Shown: piece by piece, positions 22,457 through 30,494 of the stretch
Position numbering within the stretch: position 1 is the first letter of the stretch
Layout: each line of letters begins with the position of its first letter
Assembly: GCA_028711675.1 (NCBI GenBank)
Contig: JAQTRT010000003.1
Span: 1-35,416 of the forward strand
Source of the DNA: a bacterium
Lineage (GTDB): Bacteria > Spirochaetota > JAHITG01
DNA length: 35,416 nucleotides
Direction of reading: 5' to 3'
Position numbers and translations under genes: made by a program
The notes under the pieces: model-generated
Databases searched by the model: none
What the model was told of the DNA's origin: nothing
The model's input: only the letters and a program-made list of their open reading frames with translations

Positions 22457-23383
22457 TTAAATGACCGGTTCTTTCAGGTCCCCGCTGTTCTGGAAGTTTC
22501 TTATACTCATGTCCTTATTGATATTTTTCATGAACCCGGAAAGGACCTTTCCAGGCCCCAGCTCGTAAAAGCCGGAGACTCCCAGGCTGATCAGATGCTG
22601 GACGGAATGTTTCCAGAGGACCGGCGAAACAAGCTGTTTGATCATAAGCTCTTTGATCTGGTCCAGGTCACGGACCTCTTTTCCCGTGACATTCATGACA
22701 ACAGGCATTGACGGCTGGTGCAGCACGGATCCCTCGATCGCTTTCTGCAGATCGTCCCTGGCATCGGCCATCAACGGGCTGTGAAAAGCTCCGCTGACCG
22801 GAAGGATGACAGCCCTGCGCGCGCCCTTGCTCTTTAAGACCTCCACTGCTCTTTCAATCCCCTTCTCTGTCCCGGAAATGACCAGCTGGCCGGGTGAATT
22901 GTAATTCACCGCTTTCACAAGGTCACCGGACCGGGTGATCTCCTGGCAGACATCCTCCACGACCTTGTCCTCAAGATTCAGGACCGCGGCCATGGTCCCG
23001 GGATTCTTCTCCGAGGCCCTGTTCATGGCTTCGCCTCTTACTTTAACCAGCCTGATCCCGGTGGAGAAATCGAATACGCCGGCTGAATAAAGGGCGCTGT
23101 ATTCTCCCAGGCTGAAGCCAGCCGTGCTGTCCGGTTTGAGCCCTTTCTCCTTTAAAAGATGGTCCAGGATACAGCTCACGGTAAAGATCCCGGGCTGTGT
23201 AAATTTAGTAAGCCTTAATTCCTCATCCGGGCCTTCGAAGCATACCTTTTTCAAGCCCGGGATGATCTCTTCCGCCTGATTAAAATACTGCCTGGCTGTA
23301 TCAAACTGTTCATACAGGTCCTTTCCCATACCGGGGTATTGAGAACCCTGGCCGGCGAATAAAAAAGCCTTTTTCCCGTTCAT
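22457..23383 (-). CDS. fabD: Malonyl CoA-acyl carrier protein transacylase
   Basis: 308 residues from the ATG at 23383, chosen because AGGAGG (23397-23392) lies 8 nt upstream. An in-frame ATG at 23413 would add 10 residues before the normal beginning (KKAFLFAGQGSQYPGMG). The enzyme moves malonyl from CoA to ACP for fatty acid synthesis. The nucleophile elbow is GFSLGEYSAL (Ser in GxSxG, with Phe replacing the commoner His). The Arg that binds the malonyl carboxylate is in VKVRGEAMNRA, and the active-site His is in VSGAFHSPLM. GPGKVLSGFMKNI closes the fold. It is not next to fabH, acpP or fabF here. It lies downstream of a PorV-like gene, with a weak terminator between them and a strong one after it. 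Confidence 0.95.
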   Translation of the reverse strand: MNGKKAFLFAGQGSQYPGMGKDLYEQFDTARQYFNQAEEIIPGLKKVCFEGPDEELRLTKFTQPGIFTVSCILDHLLKEKGLKPDSTAGFSLGEYSALYSAGVFDFSTGIRLVKVRGEAMNRASEKNPGTMAAVLNLEDKVVEDVCQEITRSGDLVKAVNYNSPGQLVISGTEKGIERAVEVLKSKGARRAVILPVSGAFHSPLMADARDDLQKAIEGSVLHQPSMPVVMNVTGKEVRDLDQIKELMIKQLVSPVLWKHSVQHLISLGVSGFYELGPGKVLSGFMKNINKDMSIRNFQNSGDLKEPVI

Positions 23384-23446
23384 CGGTAAAGCCTCCTGAG
23401 ACCGCAACGCCATTTTAATTTAAAATGAATCGAAACCGGTTGAAAT

Positions 23447-23473
23447 AAAAAAACGGGCCTTCATGACCACCCG
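23447..23473 (-). terminator. Weak intrinsic terminator between the PorV-like gene and fabD
   Basis: Minus strand CGGG (23473-23470), a 12-base loop, CCCG (23457-23454), followed by seven T (23453-23447). The stem is short, so termination may be partial and fabD may get some read-through. Confidence 0.4.
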
Positions 23474-23532
23474 CATATTTGATTCGAACGTTTATTATAA
23501 AAATTATGTATTATGAATATGAAGTCAAGCTT

Positions 23533-24480
23533 TTATCGCACACCGCCAAATCTGAAGGAAGCGGAGAACTGATGGACCAGGCCCAGGTTAAAATTATAAT
23601 TCAAGGCATAATCAAAACTGAAGTCTTCTATCTCCATGCCCAATCCTGCCGAAACACCTTCTTTGTAACCTGTCCTGATCCGGAACATGTTCATGAAGAG
23701 ATACTCCAGACCTATGTTCAGCTCCGGGCTGTGTTCCCTGAAAAGGATCTGGCTGAAATCCAGGTTGATGAGAAGAGTATCATACAGCATGCGGTAACAA
23801 ACCCCGAGCTTGATCTTTAACGGGTACCATTCTCTCTCCGTCCCCAGCTTATTGCTGGGGGGAAGGATATTCTGCACGACCAGACCGAAGATAAAGTCCT
23901 TGAAGATCTTCGACGTCTTGATGGGTACGTATTTGGCCCCTATATCAAAAGCAATACCGTAGGAGGAGTAGGTATACATGGTATGCTTGATGAGTTTCAT
24001 GCTGATCCCCACATCCAGGAACTTTAAATGGCGGGAGCTGAACTTCTTGAGGTAATTGACCGGCGCACCGTACGAAATGATCACCATGGATTGCGTATCA
24101 CTGTATACACCCAGGTCTTCCTGGAGCGGACCGGTACCCACAATGTCGCCTGTGGAAAGATAGATCATACCTACCCCGAATACACCGATGCCGTAGAAAG
24201 GCAGGGCATATCCGCCGAACCAGTATGTGCTGCTCTCATACAGTTTTTCATACATGGCATAGACCTGCTGTTTGTTCAGACGGCCCAGACCAGCCGGATT
24301 CCAGTAAAGGGATGTGATCTCATCAGAAAGGGCTGTATATGCAGATCCCAATCCCATGGCCCTGGTGCCTGCCATATAGTTCAGGATAGGAAGCGTGACT
24401 CCGCCCTCTCCCAATTCTTCAGCCCAGATATCTCCTGTTAAAAGGAGCATCATAATGGCAATCAGTATCATTATTCTCAT
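23533..24480 (-). CDS. PorV/PorQ (UPF0164)-type outer-membrane protein
   Basis: 315 residues, signal peptide MRIMILIAIMMLLLTGDIWA. The mature N-terminus carries the family motif AGTRAMGLGSAYTALSD followed by ITSLYWNPAGLGRL, the best match to PorV/PorQ and UPF0164 proteins in this window. Later strands such as YGIAFDIGAKYVP, FGLVVQNILPPSNKLG, LLINLDFSQILF, ELNIGLEYLFMNMFRIRTGYKEG and VSAGLGMEIEDFSFDYALNY follow the standard barrel order. It closes with HQFSASFRFGG. In the Bacteroidetes type IX system PorV is a shuttle for secreted proteins; UPF0164 members in spirochaetes are of unknown function. No Shine-Dalgarno is visible. It is divergent from the barrel operon at 24807, across a 326-bp gap with a palindromic operator-like site. 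Confidence 0.85.
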   Translation of the reverse strand: MRIMILIAIMMLLLTGDIWAEELGEGGVTLPILNYMAGTRAMGLGSAYTALSDEITSLYWNPAGLGRLNKQQVYAMYEKLYESSTYWFGGYALPFYGIGVFGVGMIYLSTGDIVGTGPLQEDLGVYSDTQSMVIISYGAPVNYLKKFSSRHLKFLDVGISMKLIKHTMYTYSSYGIAFDIGAKYVPIKTSKIFKDFIFGLVVQNILPPSNKLGTEREWYPLKIKLGVCYRMLYDTLLINLDFSQILFREHSPELNIGLEYLFMNMFRIRTGYKEGVSAGLGMEIEDFSFDYALNYNFNLGLVHQFSASFRFGGVR

Positions 24481-24592
24481 ATCTTATCAATAATACAGCA
24501 ATATTCATGCCAAATAACAGGGTAAAATCATCTTTATTCCCCGGTTAATTTGGAAAAATTCTGATATATCCCCCTTCTCATCTTCACTAAAA

Positions 24593-24609
24593 TGTATAAT
24601 AATTATACA
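24593..24609. promoter_or_regulatory. Perfect 17-bp palindrome, possible Fur/PerR-type operator
   Basis: TGTATAATAATTATACA is an 8-1-8 palindrome. Its inner 13 bases match the 7-1-7 layout known for PerR/Fur boxes (TTATAATNATTATAA). It sits in the divergent gap between the PorV-like gene (24480) and the barrel operon (24807). A second small palindrome, CGGGATATATTCCCG, follows at 24618-24632. Apart from these and the promoter, I see nothing else in the 24481-24806 gap. Confidence 0.45.
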
Positions 24610-24739
24610 GATTGGCCCGGGATATATTCCCGCTCTGTATTCAGTTTATCGACTAAAAGCGGATGATTTTATGAAAAATTTATGAGATTATTTTATTTAT
24701 CCAGCCGAAATAGAACATAACAGGCTAAGGAAAAATTAT

Positions 24740-24767
24740 TTGACAAAAATATTAAATTTGATATTAT
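24740..24767 (+). promoter_or_regulatory. Promoter of the barrel-lipoprotein-TPR operon
   Basis: TTGACA (24740-24745), 16-bp spacer, TATTAT (24762-24767). The leader is about 33 nt and contains AGGGAG (24795-24800), 6 nt before the ATG at 24807. Confidence 0.75.
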
Positions 24768-24806
24768 CAATATCAGGGACCAACCAATCAATACAGGGAG
24801 AATAAA

Positions 24807-26573
24807 ATGAATAATAATCTAAAAACCATATTTATCGTCCCATCCCTTCTTTTATTCCTCGTTTCAGCCCAGGCAGCCACGGAGTATTCGCCAAGGAAAC
24901 TGGCTGTTGGCAATATTTCGGATGATATCTATGACACATATGACTTTATCACAACCAGACCTGATCTGTTGACCCGCGTGGATAAAGGCGAGATACTGGT
25001 CTATCCCGATGAACTGGTTAAAGATATCTCCAGCCTGGTCAATATGCTCAATGACAATCCGGAAAGAAATTTTAACAACCGGCTGGGATTCGTTTATAAC
25101 ATGAGAGCCGTGGCTTTCGGCCTTCATCTTAAGAATGAATATTCCAGGCTCTTTTCCTCCAGCCCTTATCATGATTCCTCTCTTTCCTATTCCGACATCG
25201 ACCTGGACGGTATCACGGCAGAGGCCAACGAAGCCATGAGTACCATGAACCACAGCGGTTCCAATTACACAGGGGTCGAGAATCTCGATTATGGCATAAG
25301 CTTTGCCCTGCCTCTCAACAACATGTATCTCGGTGTCTCGTATCAAAAAATCGGGGATGACACAGTCAGCCTGTCCAGCGAAAATTATGAAAGATACCAT
25401 AATAATTACGGGTCCAGCATCATCAGTTCCAAGACCAATTATTCCATCAATAACCAGAGCAAGGACAGTCTCTCCCAGGATATTTTCATACTTAATTTCG
25501 GGATAAACAAGACACCTGTCTCATCCGGCAGCAACATCATTTCCCCGAAAGAGCCTTTCTTCCTGCTCCAGACCAAGTTCATCATCCAGTCGGAAAGACT
25601 GGTCCAGAAGAACAAAAAAAGGACTGTTTATGACCAGGATCCCGGGATACAGATCTCCTCTACAAAAATGAACAAAACAATTCAGGAGGACAGCGGCAGT
25701 AAACCTTACATGGAATGGGACAAGACCACTGAACAATATATTCTTCAGACCGAGCCGCGTTTCACATTCAAGGCCAATCCTGATCTTAAATATAATATCC
25801 AGGCCAAGTTCGGAATCGGATTCTCCGGCTCCTATACCAACCAGGAAAAGACCATTGACTCGGATGTGGAATACGCCACAGACCCTCTGGCCAAATTCCA
25901 GGATACCCGATCCTCGTATGACGAACGGATCAGCACCTATAAAGGCGACGTGAGCTACCTCATGTACGGCCTGAGGATCGAACAGGTCTTTAAACCGAAA
26001 TATTTCATCGTAGGCATTGCCCTGGACGCCACCATTGAACATAATACTCTGAGCCAGTCCGGCCGCCAAACGCATGTTAAAAAAGTAAAGTATGAGACCT
26101 CCACCAATTATACGTGCCAGAGCCCGGCCTTTTCCGGGATCCCGGAACAGTATATTCTGACCCAGTATCCTGATACCAAAGTATCTGTGGAGACAAAAGA
26201 GATCACAGCCACCATATCCATGCCCGCTGGTTTCGAATTCGACGTGCTCAGCTGGCTGAAGATGCGGATAGGTTATACGTTCACCCTGACAAGCAGCGCC
26301 GTCAGGACCACTACGATCACAACGAACGGCGGCCAGACCACGACCACCACGTCCTTTGAGGACCCGTCCACCCCCACCCAAATCACATACAGCGGCACAG
26401 GTTATTCGGAGACCACGGATGTCGATTATTCCACTTCCTACGCCTATACCAGCATACTCTCTTCCGGATTCGAGATCATCCTTTCCCCAAAAACAGTGAT
26501 GAACCTTTCCGGCCAGTATAATATCACAGGCCAGAACGGTATTTTCCTCGCTGAAACAAAGTTTAAATTTTAA
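24807..26573 (+). CDS. Large outer-membrane beta-barrel protein, family not recognised
   Basis: 588 residues. The signal peptide MNNNLKTIFIVPSLLLFLVSAQA is followed by a conserved-looking segment (ATEYSPRKLAVGNISDD). A region with no clear strands (~30-150) is rich in Asp, Asn and Ser. From there on, long amphipathic strands alternate with Ser/Thr-rich loops: LDYGISFALPLNNMYLGVSYQKIG, PFFLLQTKFIIQSER, NIQAKFGIGFSGSY, FIVGIALDATIEHNTL, FEFDVLSWLKMRIGYTFTLTSS, and a final GIFLAETKFKF with terminal Phe. The loop TTTITTNGGQTTTTTSFED is very Thr-rich. Size fits a 16- to 18-strand barrel. It opens a three-gene operon with a lipoprotein and a TPR protein (12- and 4-nt gaps), opposite a PorV-like gene. 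Confidence 0.7.
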   Translation: MNNNLKTIFIVPSLLLFLVSAQAATEYSPRKLAVGNISDDIYDTYDFITTRPDLLTRVDKGEILVYPDELVKDISSLVNMLNDNPERNFNNRLGFVYNMRAVAFGLHLKNEYSRLFSSSPYHDSSLSYSDIDLDGITAEANEAMSTMNHSGSNYTGVENLDYGISFALPLNNMYLGVSYQKIGDDTVSLSSENYERYHNNYGSSIISSKTNYSINNQSKDSLSQDIFILNFGINKTPVSSGSNIISPKEPFFLLQTKFIIQSERLVQKNKKRTVYDQDPGIQISSTKMNKTIQEDSGSKPYMEWDKTTEQYILQTEPRFTFKANPDLKYNIQAKFGIGFSGSYTNQEKTIDSDVEYATDPLAKFQDTRSSYDERISTYKGDVSYLMYGLRIEQVFKPKYFIVGIALDATIEHNTLSQSGRQTHVKKVKYETSTNYTCQSPAFSGIPEQYILTQYPDTKVSVETKEITATISMPAGFEFDVLSWLKMRIGYTFTLTSSAVRTTTITTNGGQTTTTTSFEDPSTPTQITYSGTGYSETTDVDYSTSYAYTSILSSGFEIILSPKTVMNLSGQYNITGQNGIFLAETKFKF

Positions 26574-26585
26574 AGAGGTTGACCC

Positions 26586-27308
26586 ATGTATAAAAAAACA
26601 GTATATGCTCTTTTTATCTCTTTTATGATCATGTACGGATGTTCCACGGAAATCACGGAAGATTCCATCCTGCCTGTGGCGCCCTCCAAATCCAATTATT
26701 CCACTGACACCAATGCCCCTGCTAACCCGTACATCATCCCCGAGTTCTGCGGCACGTACGCTAGCCTGAAATCCACCATCAGCTGGGTAAATGATGATAC
26801 GGCTCTGTCGTTCGATGTTTACCGGAACAACGTGAAGATCGCGTCCATCAATAAAAAGACCACACCTCCTGAGAAGATTTGCATTATACCTCCCTTTACT
26901 TTTATATACTGTTATTTTTACGAAGATACTGCGCCGGCTGACGGGACTTACAACTATAGCGTGAAAGCCATCGGTACAAGCGGCAAGACCAACGCGAACA
27001 CATCCCTTATCCCCATTGCCTGTTCCAACCATAGCGTGAAAGGGAATCTGGCCGGGACATATTATACGACAGGTTACCACTGCCAGAAGATCTATATCGG
27101 GAACGCCTCTCTTATCGCCACCAATCTCTTAGGTACGGACAAGGTTGCATACACACGCACGGACGCGAACGGGAATTTCTCAATAACCAGCCTGCCTGAA
27201 GGGCACTATACGCTCTATTTTTCGCACCCCGCTTATCCCCAGAAGATTGTAAATAATATACTCATTACGAACAATATAACCACGTCCACCAGCATTATAT
27301 ACCCCTGA
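26586..27308 (+). CDS. Lipoprotein with fibronectin-like and carboxypeptidase-regulatory-like domains
   Basis: 240 residues. The signal ends in MYGC (Cys19). A Pro/Ser/Asn-rich linker (~25-50) is followed by a beta domain with the look of fibronectin type III (STISWVNDDTALSFDVYRNN near 64-84, DGTYNYSVKAIG near 120-131). The last ~90 residues match the carboxypeptidase-regulatory fold (HSVKGNLAG to the end). The segment TRTDANGNFSITSLPEGHYTLYFSHPAY is its usual core. Such domains occur in surface lipoproteins that bind carbohydrate or protein partners. The start has AGAGG about 9 nt upstream. Several Cys residues (CGTY, ICII, IYCYF, PIACS, YHCQK) could form disulfides. It is probably the partner of the barrel encoded just before it. 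Confidence 0.65.
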   Translation: MYKKTVYALFISFMIMYGCSTEITEDSILPVAPSKSNYSTDTNAPANPYIIPEFCGTYASLKSTISWVNDDTALSFDVYRNNVKIASINKKTTPPEKICIIPPFTFIYCYFYEDTAPADGTYNYSVKAIGTSGKTNANTSLIPIACSNHSVKGNLAGTYYTTGYHCQKIYIGNASLIATNLLGTDKVAYTRTDANGNFSITSLPEGHYTLYFSHPAYPQKIVNNILITNNITTSTSIIYP

Positions 27309-27312
27309 TATC

Positions 27313-28221
27313 ATGAACAGAAAAAGAATATATTACATCCTGATCTTTCTATCTGTTTTTCTTCTTTTCTTCAACGGATGGGTGGAAGACAAAGTCTTTG
27401 AACTGGAACTGAAGCCCAGGCTGAACAAGCCGTTTCTCCCTGTGGACGAAAATTATGGTATGCTCCAGGCCCGGTACAGCGAACTCCTCCTGGAAAAAGG
27501 CAGGTTCGATGCTCTCCTGGAAGGGACCCTCGCTCTCTCCAACCTTTACCTGAACAAGGAAGCCTGCAGCCAGTATACTAATGCGTATTCCTCCTACTCC
27601 CGGAAGCTCACGGACATGAAAAGCGGTCTTGAACCCTTCAGGAACGCCAATGAAGCAGCATATCAGGAAGTACAGGTCCTCCTGGGTGACGCTAAAGCCT
27701 CCATGGAAAAAGGGACCGATCTGTTCAGCGCATTCCAGAGCATCGAAGGGAAGAAACACCTTTATGCCGAATGGGCGTCTACCACGGAATCGCATGTCCA
27801 GGCCCTGACAGAGGAACTTTCTTTAAAAAATGAAGAGGTCCGGGTCCGGATGAAGCCTAAAAGTTTCTCAGCTCTGACCGCATTATTATCTAAAGTAAAA
27901 GGAACCGGGAATAAACCTGTCACGCCCCTGAGCATAAAACCCGAAGAGATCATCGAAGCCATGAACGTCCAAGAAAGGCCCCAGAACAGAAAGGAATCCA
28001 TGAACCTGTATACGGAAGGGACAAAACTGATGGAAGCCGGGGCTGTGGACGAGGCCATGAAAAAATTCAAGCAATCTGTTGAACTGGACAAGAACAATTA
28101 CAAGGCCATGCAGTCCATCGCCGAGGTATATATCGTGAACAAAGAGTTCAACAGCGCCATCAGGATCATCAATACAGCCATCGATGTCTATAAGAAAAAC
28201 AATAATCTCCAGGCCCGGTAA
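27313..28221 (+). CDS. Membrane-anchored coiled-coil and TPR protein
   Basis: 302 residues. A basic start (MNRKRIYY) and one membrane helix (~7-22) anchor it. A helical region (~45-190) includes GMLQARYSELLLEKGRFDALLEGTLALSNLYL. The C-terminal part holds two clear TPR units (MNLYTEGTKLMEAGAVDEAMKKFKQSVELDKN, then YKAMQSIAEVYIVNKEFNSAIRIINTAIDV, ~233-295). It starts 4 nt after the lipoprotein stop, with no Shine-Dalgarno, so translational coupling is likely. A basal or inner-membrane partner for the barrel and lipoprotein of the same operon is a reasonable inference. Confidence 0.65.
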   Translation: MNRKRIYYILIFLSVFLLFFNGWVEDKVFELELKPRLNKPFLPVDENYGMLQARYSELLLEKGRFDALLEGTLALSNLYLNKEACSQYTNAYSSYSRKLTDMKSGLEPFRNANEAAYQEVQVLLGDAKASMEKGTDLFSAFQSIEGKKHLYAEWASTTESHVQALTEELSLKNEEVRVRMKPKSFSALTALLSKVKGTGNKPVTPLSIKPEEIIEAMNVQERPQNRKESMNLYTEGTKLMEAGAVDEAMKKFKQSVELDKNNYKAMQSIAEVYIVNKEFNSAIRIINTAIDVYKKNNNLQAR

Positions 28222-28243
28222 AAGACAATCCCCAAAAAAAATC

Positions 28244-28271
28244 TTGACTAATTAATTAAAGGATATATAAT
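28244..28271 (+). promoter_or_regulatory. Consensus promoter of rpmB
   Basis: TTGACT (28244-28249), 16-bp spacer, TATAAT (28266-28271). The leader is about 30 nt, with AGAGGA (28297-28302) before the ATG at 28310. Confidence 0.8.
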
Positions 28272-28309
28272 TACATATTTAATTCCGACGGAGAAAAGAG
28301 GACAAGATC

Positions 28310-28498
28310 ATGGCGAAATGTGCGATTTGCGGAAAAAAACCGGTGTACGGCAATAATGTGAGCCACTCCAACCTGAAGACAAGAAGGGTCTGGCAGCCTA
28401 ATACACATAAGATGCGGATCATCATCGATGGTAAGCCGGCCCGGGTGAATGTCTGTGCTCAGTGCATCAAGTCCGGTAAAGTACAAAAAGCTATTTAG
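28310..28498 (+). CDS. rpmB: Ribosomal protein bL28, zinc-binding form
   Basis: 62 residues, the normal size. MAKCAICGKKPVYGNNVSHSN is the L28 start, followed by KTRRVWQPNTHKMRI and the end VNVCAQCIKSGKVQKA. Cys4, Cys7, and the CAQC pair near residues 49-52 make the four-Cys zinc site of the C+ type. It binds the large ribosomal subunit. It has its own promoter, is monocistronic, and its stop codon overlaps the end of the opposing MlaD-like gene by 8 bp. Confidence 0.97.
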   Translation: MAKCAICGKKPVYGNNVSHSNLKTRRVWQPNTHKMRIIIDGKPARVNVCAQCIKSGKVQKAI

Positions 28499-29423
28499 AT
28501 AAGATCAGATTGGGGTGTTCCGCGATCTTCTCGGAAAAATCTTCCCACTCCTTCATCGTTTTCTCGATCTTCCGGTAATATTCCTCACTAAAAATAAGCT
28601 TGCCTGTTATGTTTTTCTCTCCGGTAATGGATTCAGTCTCATATTTCAGGTTCTGGCTGATCAGGATCACGTTCTCCAGGGATAAGTTCAGGCTGCTGAG
28701 GTCCTTATCAAGTTCCTTGAGGCCGAGAAACAGTTCATTCATATCGTTCTTATCAATAGAACGGATGTTAACCTTTAACCGGTCGATAAATCCTTTAAAA
28801 TCCTTTACCCTGGCCAGCGCCACTTCTGTGTTCTCTTTAAAAGACGTGATGTCTCCCATAGTACCGGGTCTTTTATCGCGGATGGTATCCAGATAATGCC
28901 TTAAACCCTGGTTGATATTGTTCATCAGCTCCTGAAAAGCGGGTATCTTGACGTCCTTGGCATAGATGGTCTTCTGGGTCAGTTTAGCCAGACTGATCTG
29001 GAATATCTCCAGACTTAAAGCATCATTCCCCATCAGGCTCGTGCCGGAAGCGATAAAACCGCCGGAATTCTCGTTCTGGTCCAGTTCAACGAACTTTTCC
29101 CCCATCATGCCCACGGTAAAGATACTGATGTCCGCTCTTTCCCTTACCTTGAAATCCTCCATAATGTTCAGGAGGACCATGATCTTATTCCCTGACCGGT
29201 ATATCTTTTTCACATACCCGATCCTCACTCCGCCGATGAACTTCACATCCGCCCCTTTTTTTAAATCAGCCACAAAATTGAACTGGACAGGTATCGGATA
29301 ATACTTGACCAGAACGAATTCCCGGATGATAAAGACCGTGGAAAGAGTCAGGAGCAGGATCAGAGTGAAAAAAATGATCCCGATCTTGTGCAATGTTTCC
29401 CTGCTGATCTCTTTTTCCTGCAT
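28491..29423 (-). CDS. MCE/MlaD-family lipid-transport substrate-binding protein
   Basis: 310 residues. One N-terminal membrane helix (~14-34) is followed by an MCE domain (~43-115: YPIPVQFNFVADLKKGADVKFIGGVRIGYVKKI, MVLLNIMEDFKVRERADISIFTVGMMGEKFVEL). The rest is a long helical tail (~150-300), as in MCE proteins that build periplasmic rings or tunnels. Known family members carry phospholipids between the membranes together with MlaE permease and MlaF ATPase. Neither partner gene is next to it here, so it must work with components encoded elsewhere. The promoter is directly upstream and there is no Shine-Dalgarno, so a leaderless mRNA is predicted. Its 3' end overlaps the 3' end of rpmB by 8 bp, in opposite orientation. 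Confidence 0.88.
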   Translation of the reverse strand: MQEKEISRETLHKIGIIFFTLILLLTLSTVFIIREFVLVKYYPIPVQFNFVADLKKGADVKFIGGVRIGYVKKIYRSGNKIMVLLNIMEDFKVRERADISIFTVGMMGEKFVELDQNENSGGFIASGTSLMGNDALSLEIFQISLAKLTQKTIYAKDVKIPAFQELMNNINQGLRHYLDTIRDKRPGTMGDITSFKENTEVALARVKDFKGFIDRLKVNIRSIDKNDMNELFLGLKELDKDLSSLNLSLENVILISQNLKYETESITGEKNITGKLIFSEEYYRKIEKTMKEWEDFSEKIAEHPNLILSK

Positions 29424-29429
29424 AAATGT

Positions 29430-29457
29430 AAAATATACTAATTATCTTCTTTGTCAA
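29430..29457 (-). promoter_or_regulatory. Promoter of the mlaD-like gene
   Basis: Minus strand: TTGACA (29457-29452), 16-bp spacer, TATTTT (29435-29430). TATATT (29437-29432) at 14 bp is an alternative. The predicted transcription start falls on or next to the ATG at 29423. Confidence 0.55.
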
Positions 29458-29482
29458 ATTAATATTACCCCGGGAAAGGCCT

Positions 29483-29520
29483 AAAAATAAAAAGCCGCTG
29501 TAGGGGAATACAGCGGCTTT
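29483..29520 (-). terminator. Strong intrinsic terminator of the STAS/MshEN operon
   Basis: AAAGCCGCTGTA (29491-29502) and TACAGCGGCTTT (29509-29520) form a perfect 12-bp stem with a six-base loop. On the minus strand it is followed by a T-rich run interrupted by one A (29493-29483). It ends transcripts from the 29615-31370 genes and isolates the mlaD promoter behind it. Confidence 0.9.
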
Positions 29521-29614
29521 AAGAAGTAATCAATCATTGTAAGGAGGAGTCTTTACTTTGTTCTCTCCCTTATCATATTTATCGTCACTAATTTAAAATT
29601 TCTTTAACTCTTTT

Positions 29615-30430
29615 TTAAGGAAATTTCAACAGGATATTCTCCCCGGCCTGTGTGGGGAAAACAAGGACCCGGATCATGAATTCCCTGTTGCTGATATTTT
29701 TTCTGAAAATCCCCTCGGAAAATTCCTTGGAATGCAGGGGAAGCTTGGCCAGGCTCTTGATATTGGCGGCAATATGCTTATAGTACTGGTCCTGGACCGG
29801 CCTGCTCTTGATGACGGAACTAGTCGTAAGAAAAAGGATGGTGAACCGGTTCTCGAAATATTCCAGGTGTATCTCGCGGGCAGACATATTATACGCCTGA
29901 TTAAAGAGCATATCCAGCATCTTGGCCGCGGATATCTTATAATTATGGTATTCTTCTTCCTTATCCTGATTATCCTCCCAGTCATATTCCCGTTTACCGA
30001 AGCAGACATGGATCGCGTCCAGAATGGACTTTTCCGGGCTAAGAACGACCTCGATGCTGTAATCCGTTGTGAACTTGATCTGGTCCACAAAAGAAAGATC
30101 ATACGGATTGGTAGCCGCAACGGTCAGGCGGTTCTCGTTCAGGAGAATGGGGATGAGCCTGTACTTTCTGCAGATGGTTTCCGGGATAAGCTTGACGATA
30201 AGGGGATTTAACATCTGGATGTTCACTTTAACAGCGGGGATACCGAACTGCCTTTCCAGGATCCTGATCAGATCATCTTCAGTGATATATCCCAGGTTAA
30301 TGAGGGTATGCCCCAGCCGGTCCCCGGTCTTTCTCTGTTCCTCAAGGGCATTGAGGAGCTGTTCATTGCTTATTTTCTTTTCATTGATTAACAGTTGACC
30401 CAGCGGAATCTCTACTTTCTTTGGTTCCAT
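29615..30430 (-). CDS. GspE/PilB-like protein with MshEN domain but no ATPase motor domain
   Basis: 271 residues. The N-terminus holds two copies of the MshEN half-motif. The second is near-canonical (RLGHTLINLGYITEDDL, then IRILERQ, residues ~38-61). The first is degenerate (PLGQLLINEKKISNEQLL then NALEEQ), with Pro for Arg and Lys for Gly. In MshE-type ATPases this domain binds c-di-GMP. Next comes FGIPAVKVNIQMLNPLIVKLIPETICRKYRLIPI, the usual T2SSE_N continuation, and ATNPYDLSFVDQIKF. The region from ~150 resembles the second N-terminal domain of GspE (HIAANIKSLAKLPLHSKEFSEG, VLVFPTQAGENILLKF). The protein stops exactly there. The Walker A, Asp box, Walker B and Cys-rich domains are all missing. 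No Shine-Dalgarno is visible. It follows a STAS gene by 64 nt and is probably a regulatory receptor rather than a motor. Confidence 0.75.
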   Translation of the reverse strand: MEPKKVEIPLGQLLINEKKISNEQLLNALEEQRKTGDRLGHTLINLGYITEDDLIRILERQFGIPAVKVNIQMLNPLIVKLIPETICRKYRLIPILLNENRLTVAATNPYDLSFVDQIKFTTDYSIEVVLSPEKSILDAIHVCFGKREYDWEDNQDKEEEYHNYKISAAKMLDMLFNQAYNMSAREIHLEYFENRFTILFLTTSSVIKSRPVQDQYYKHIAANIKSLAKLPLHSKEFSEGIFRKNISNREFMIRVLVFPTQAGENILLKFP

Positions 30431-30494
30431 AGTTATTTAACCGCGTTTGTTCAGAATAGCGCTTAAGGGAAACCGATCAGCTGTCTTGGGATTT

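Noticed and set aside
25521..27080. A 519-codon open frame on the minus strand across the barrel and lipoprotein genes
   Set aside because: It lies opposite two genes with signal peptides, promoter and Shine-Dalgarno. Its translation has no recognisable domain and a composition typical of antisense frames.
29541..29549. Perfect AAGGAGG ribosome-binding-like sequence in the intergenic region
   Set aside because: The only plus-strand frame after it is about 12 codons from a TTG. On the transcribed minus strand it reads as CCTCCTT, which does not recruit ribosomes. Probably chance.
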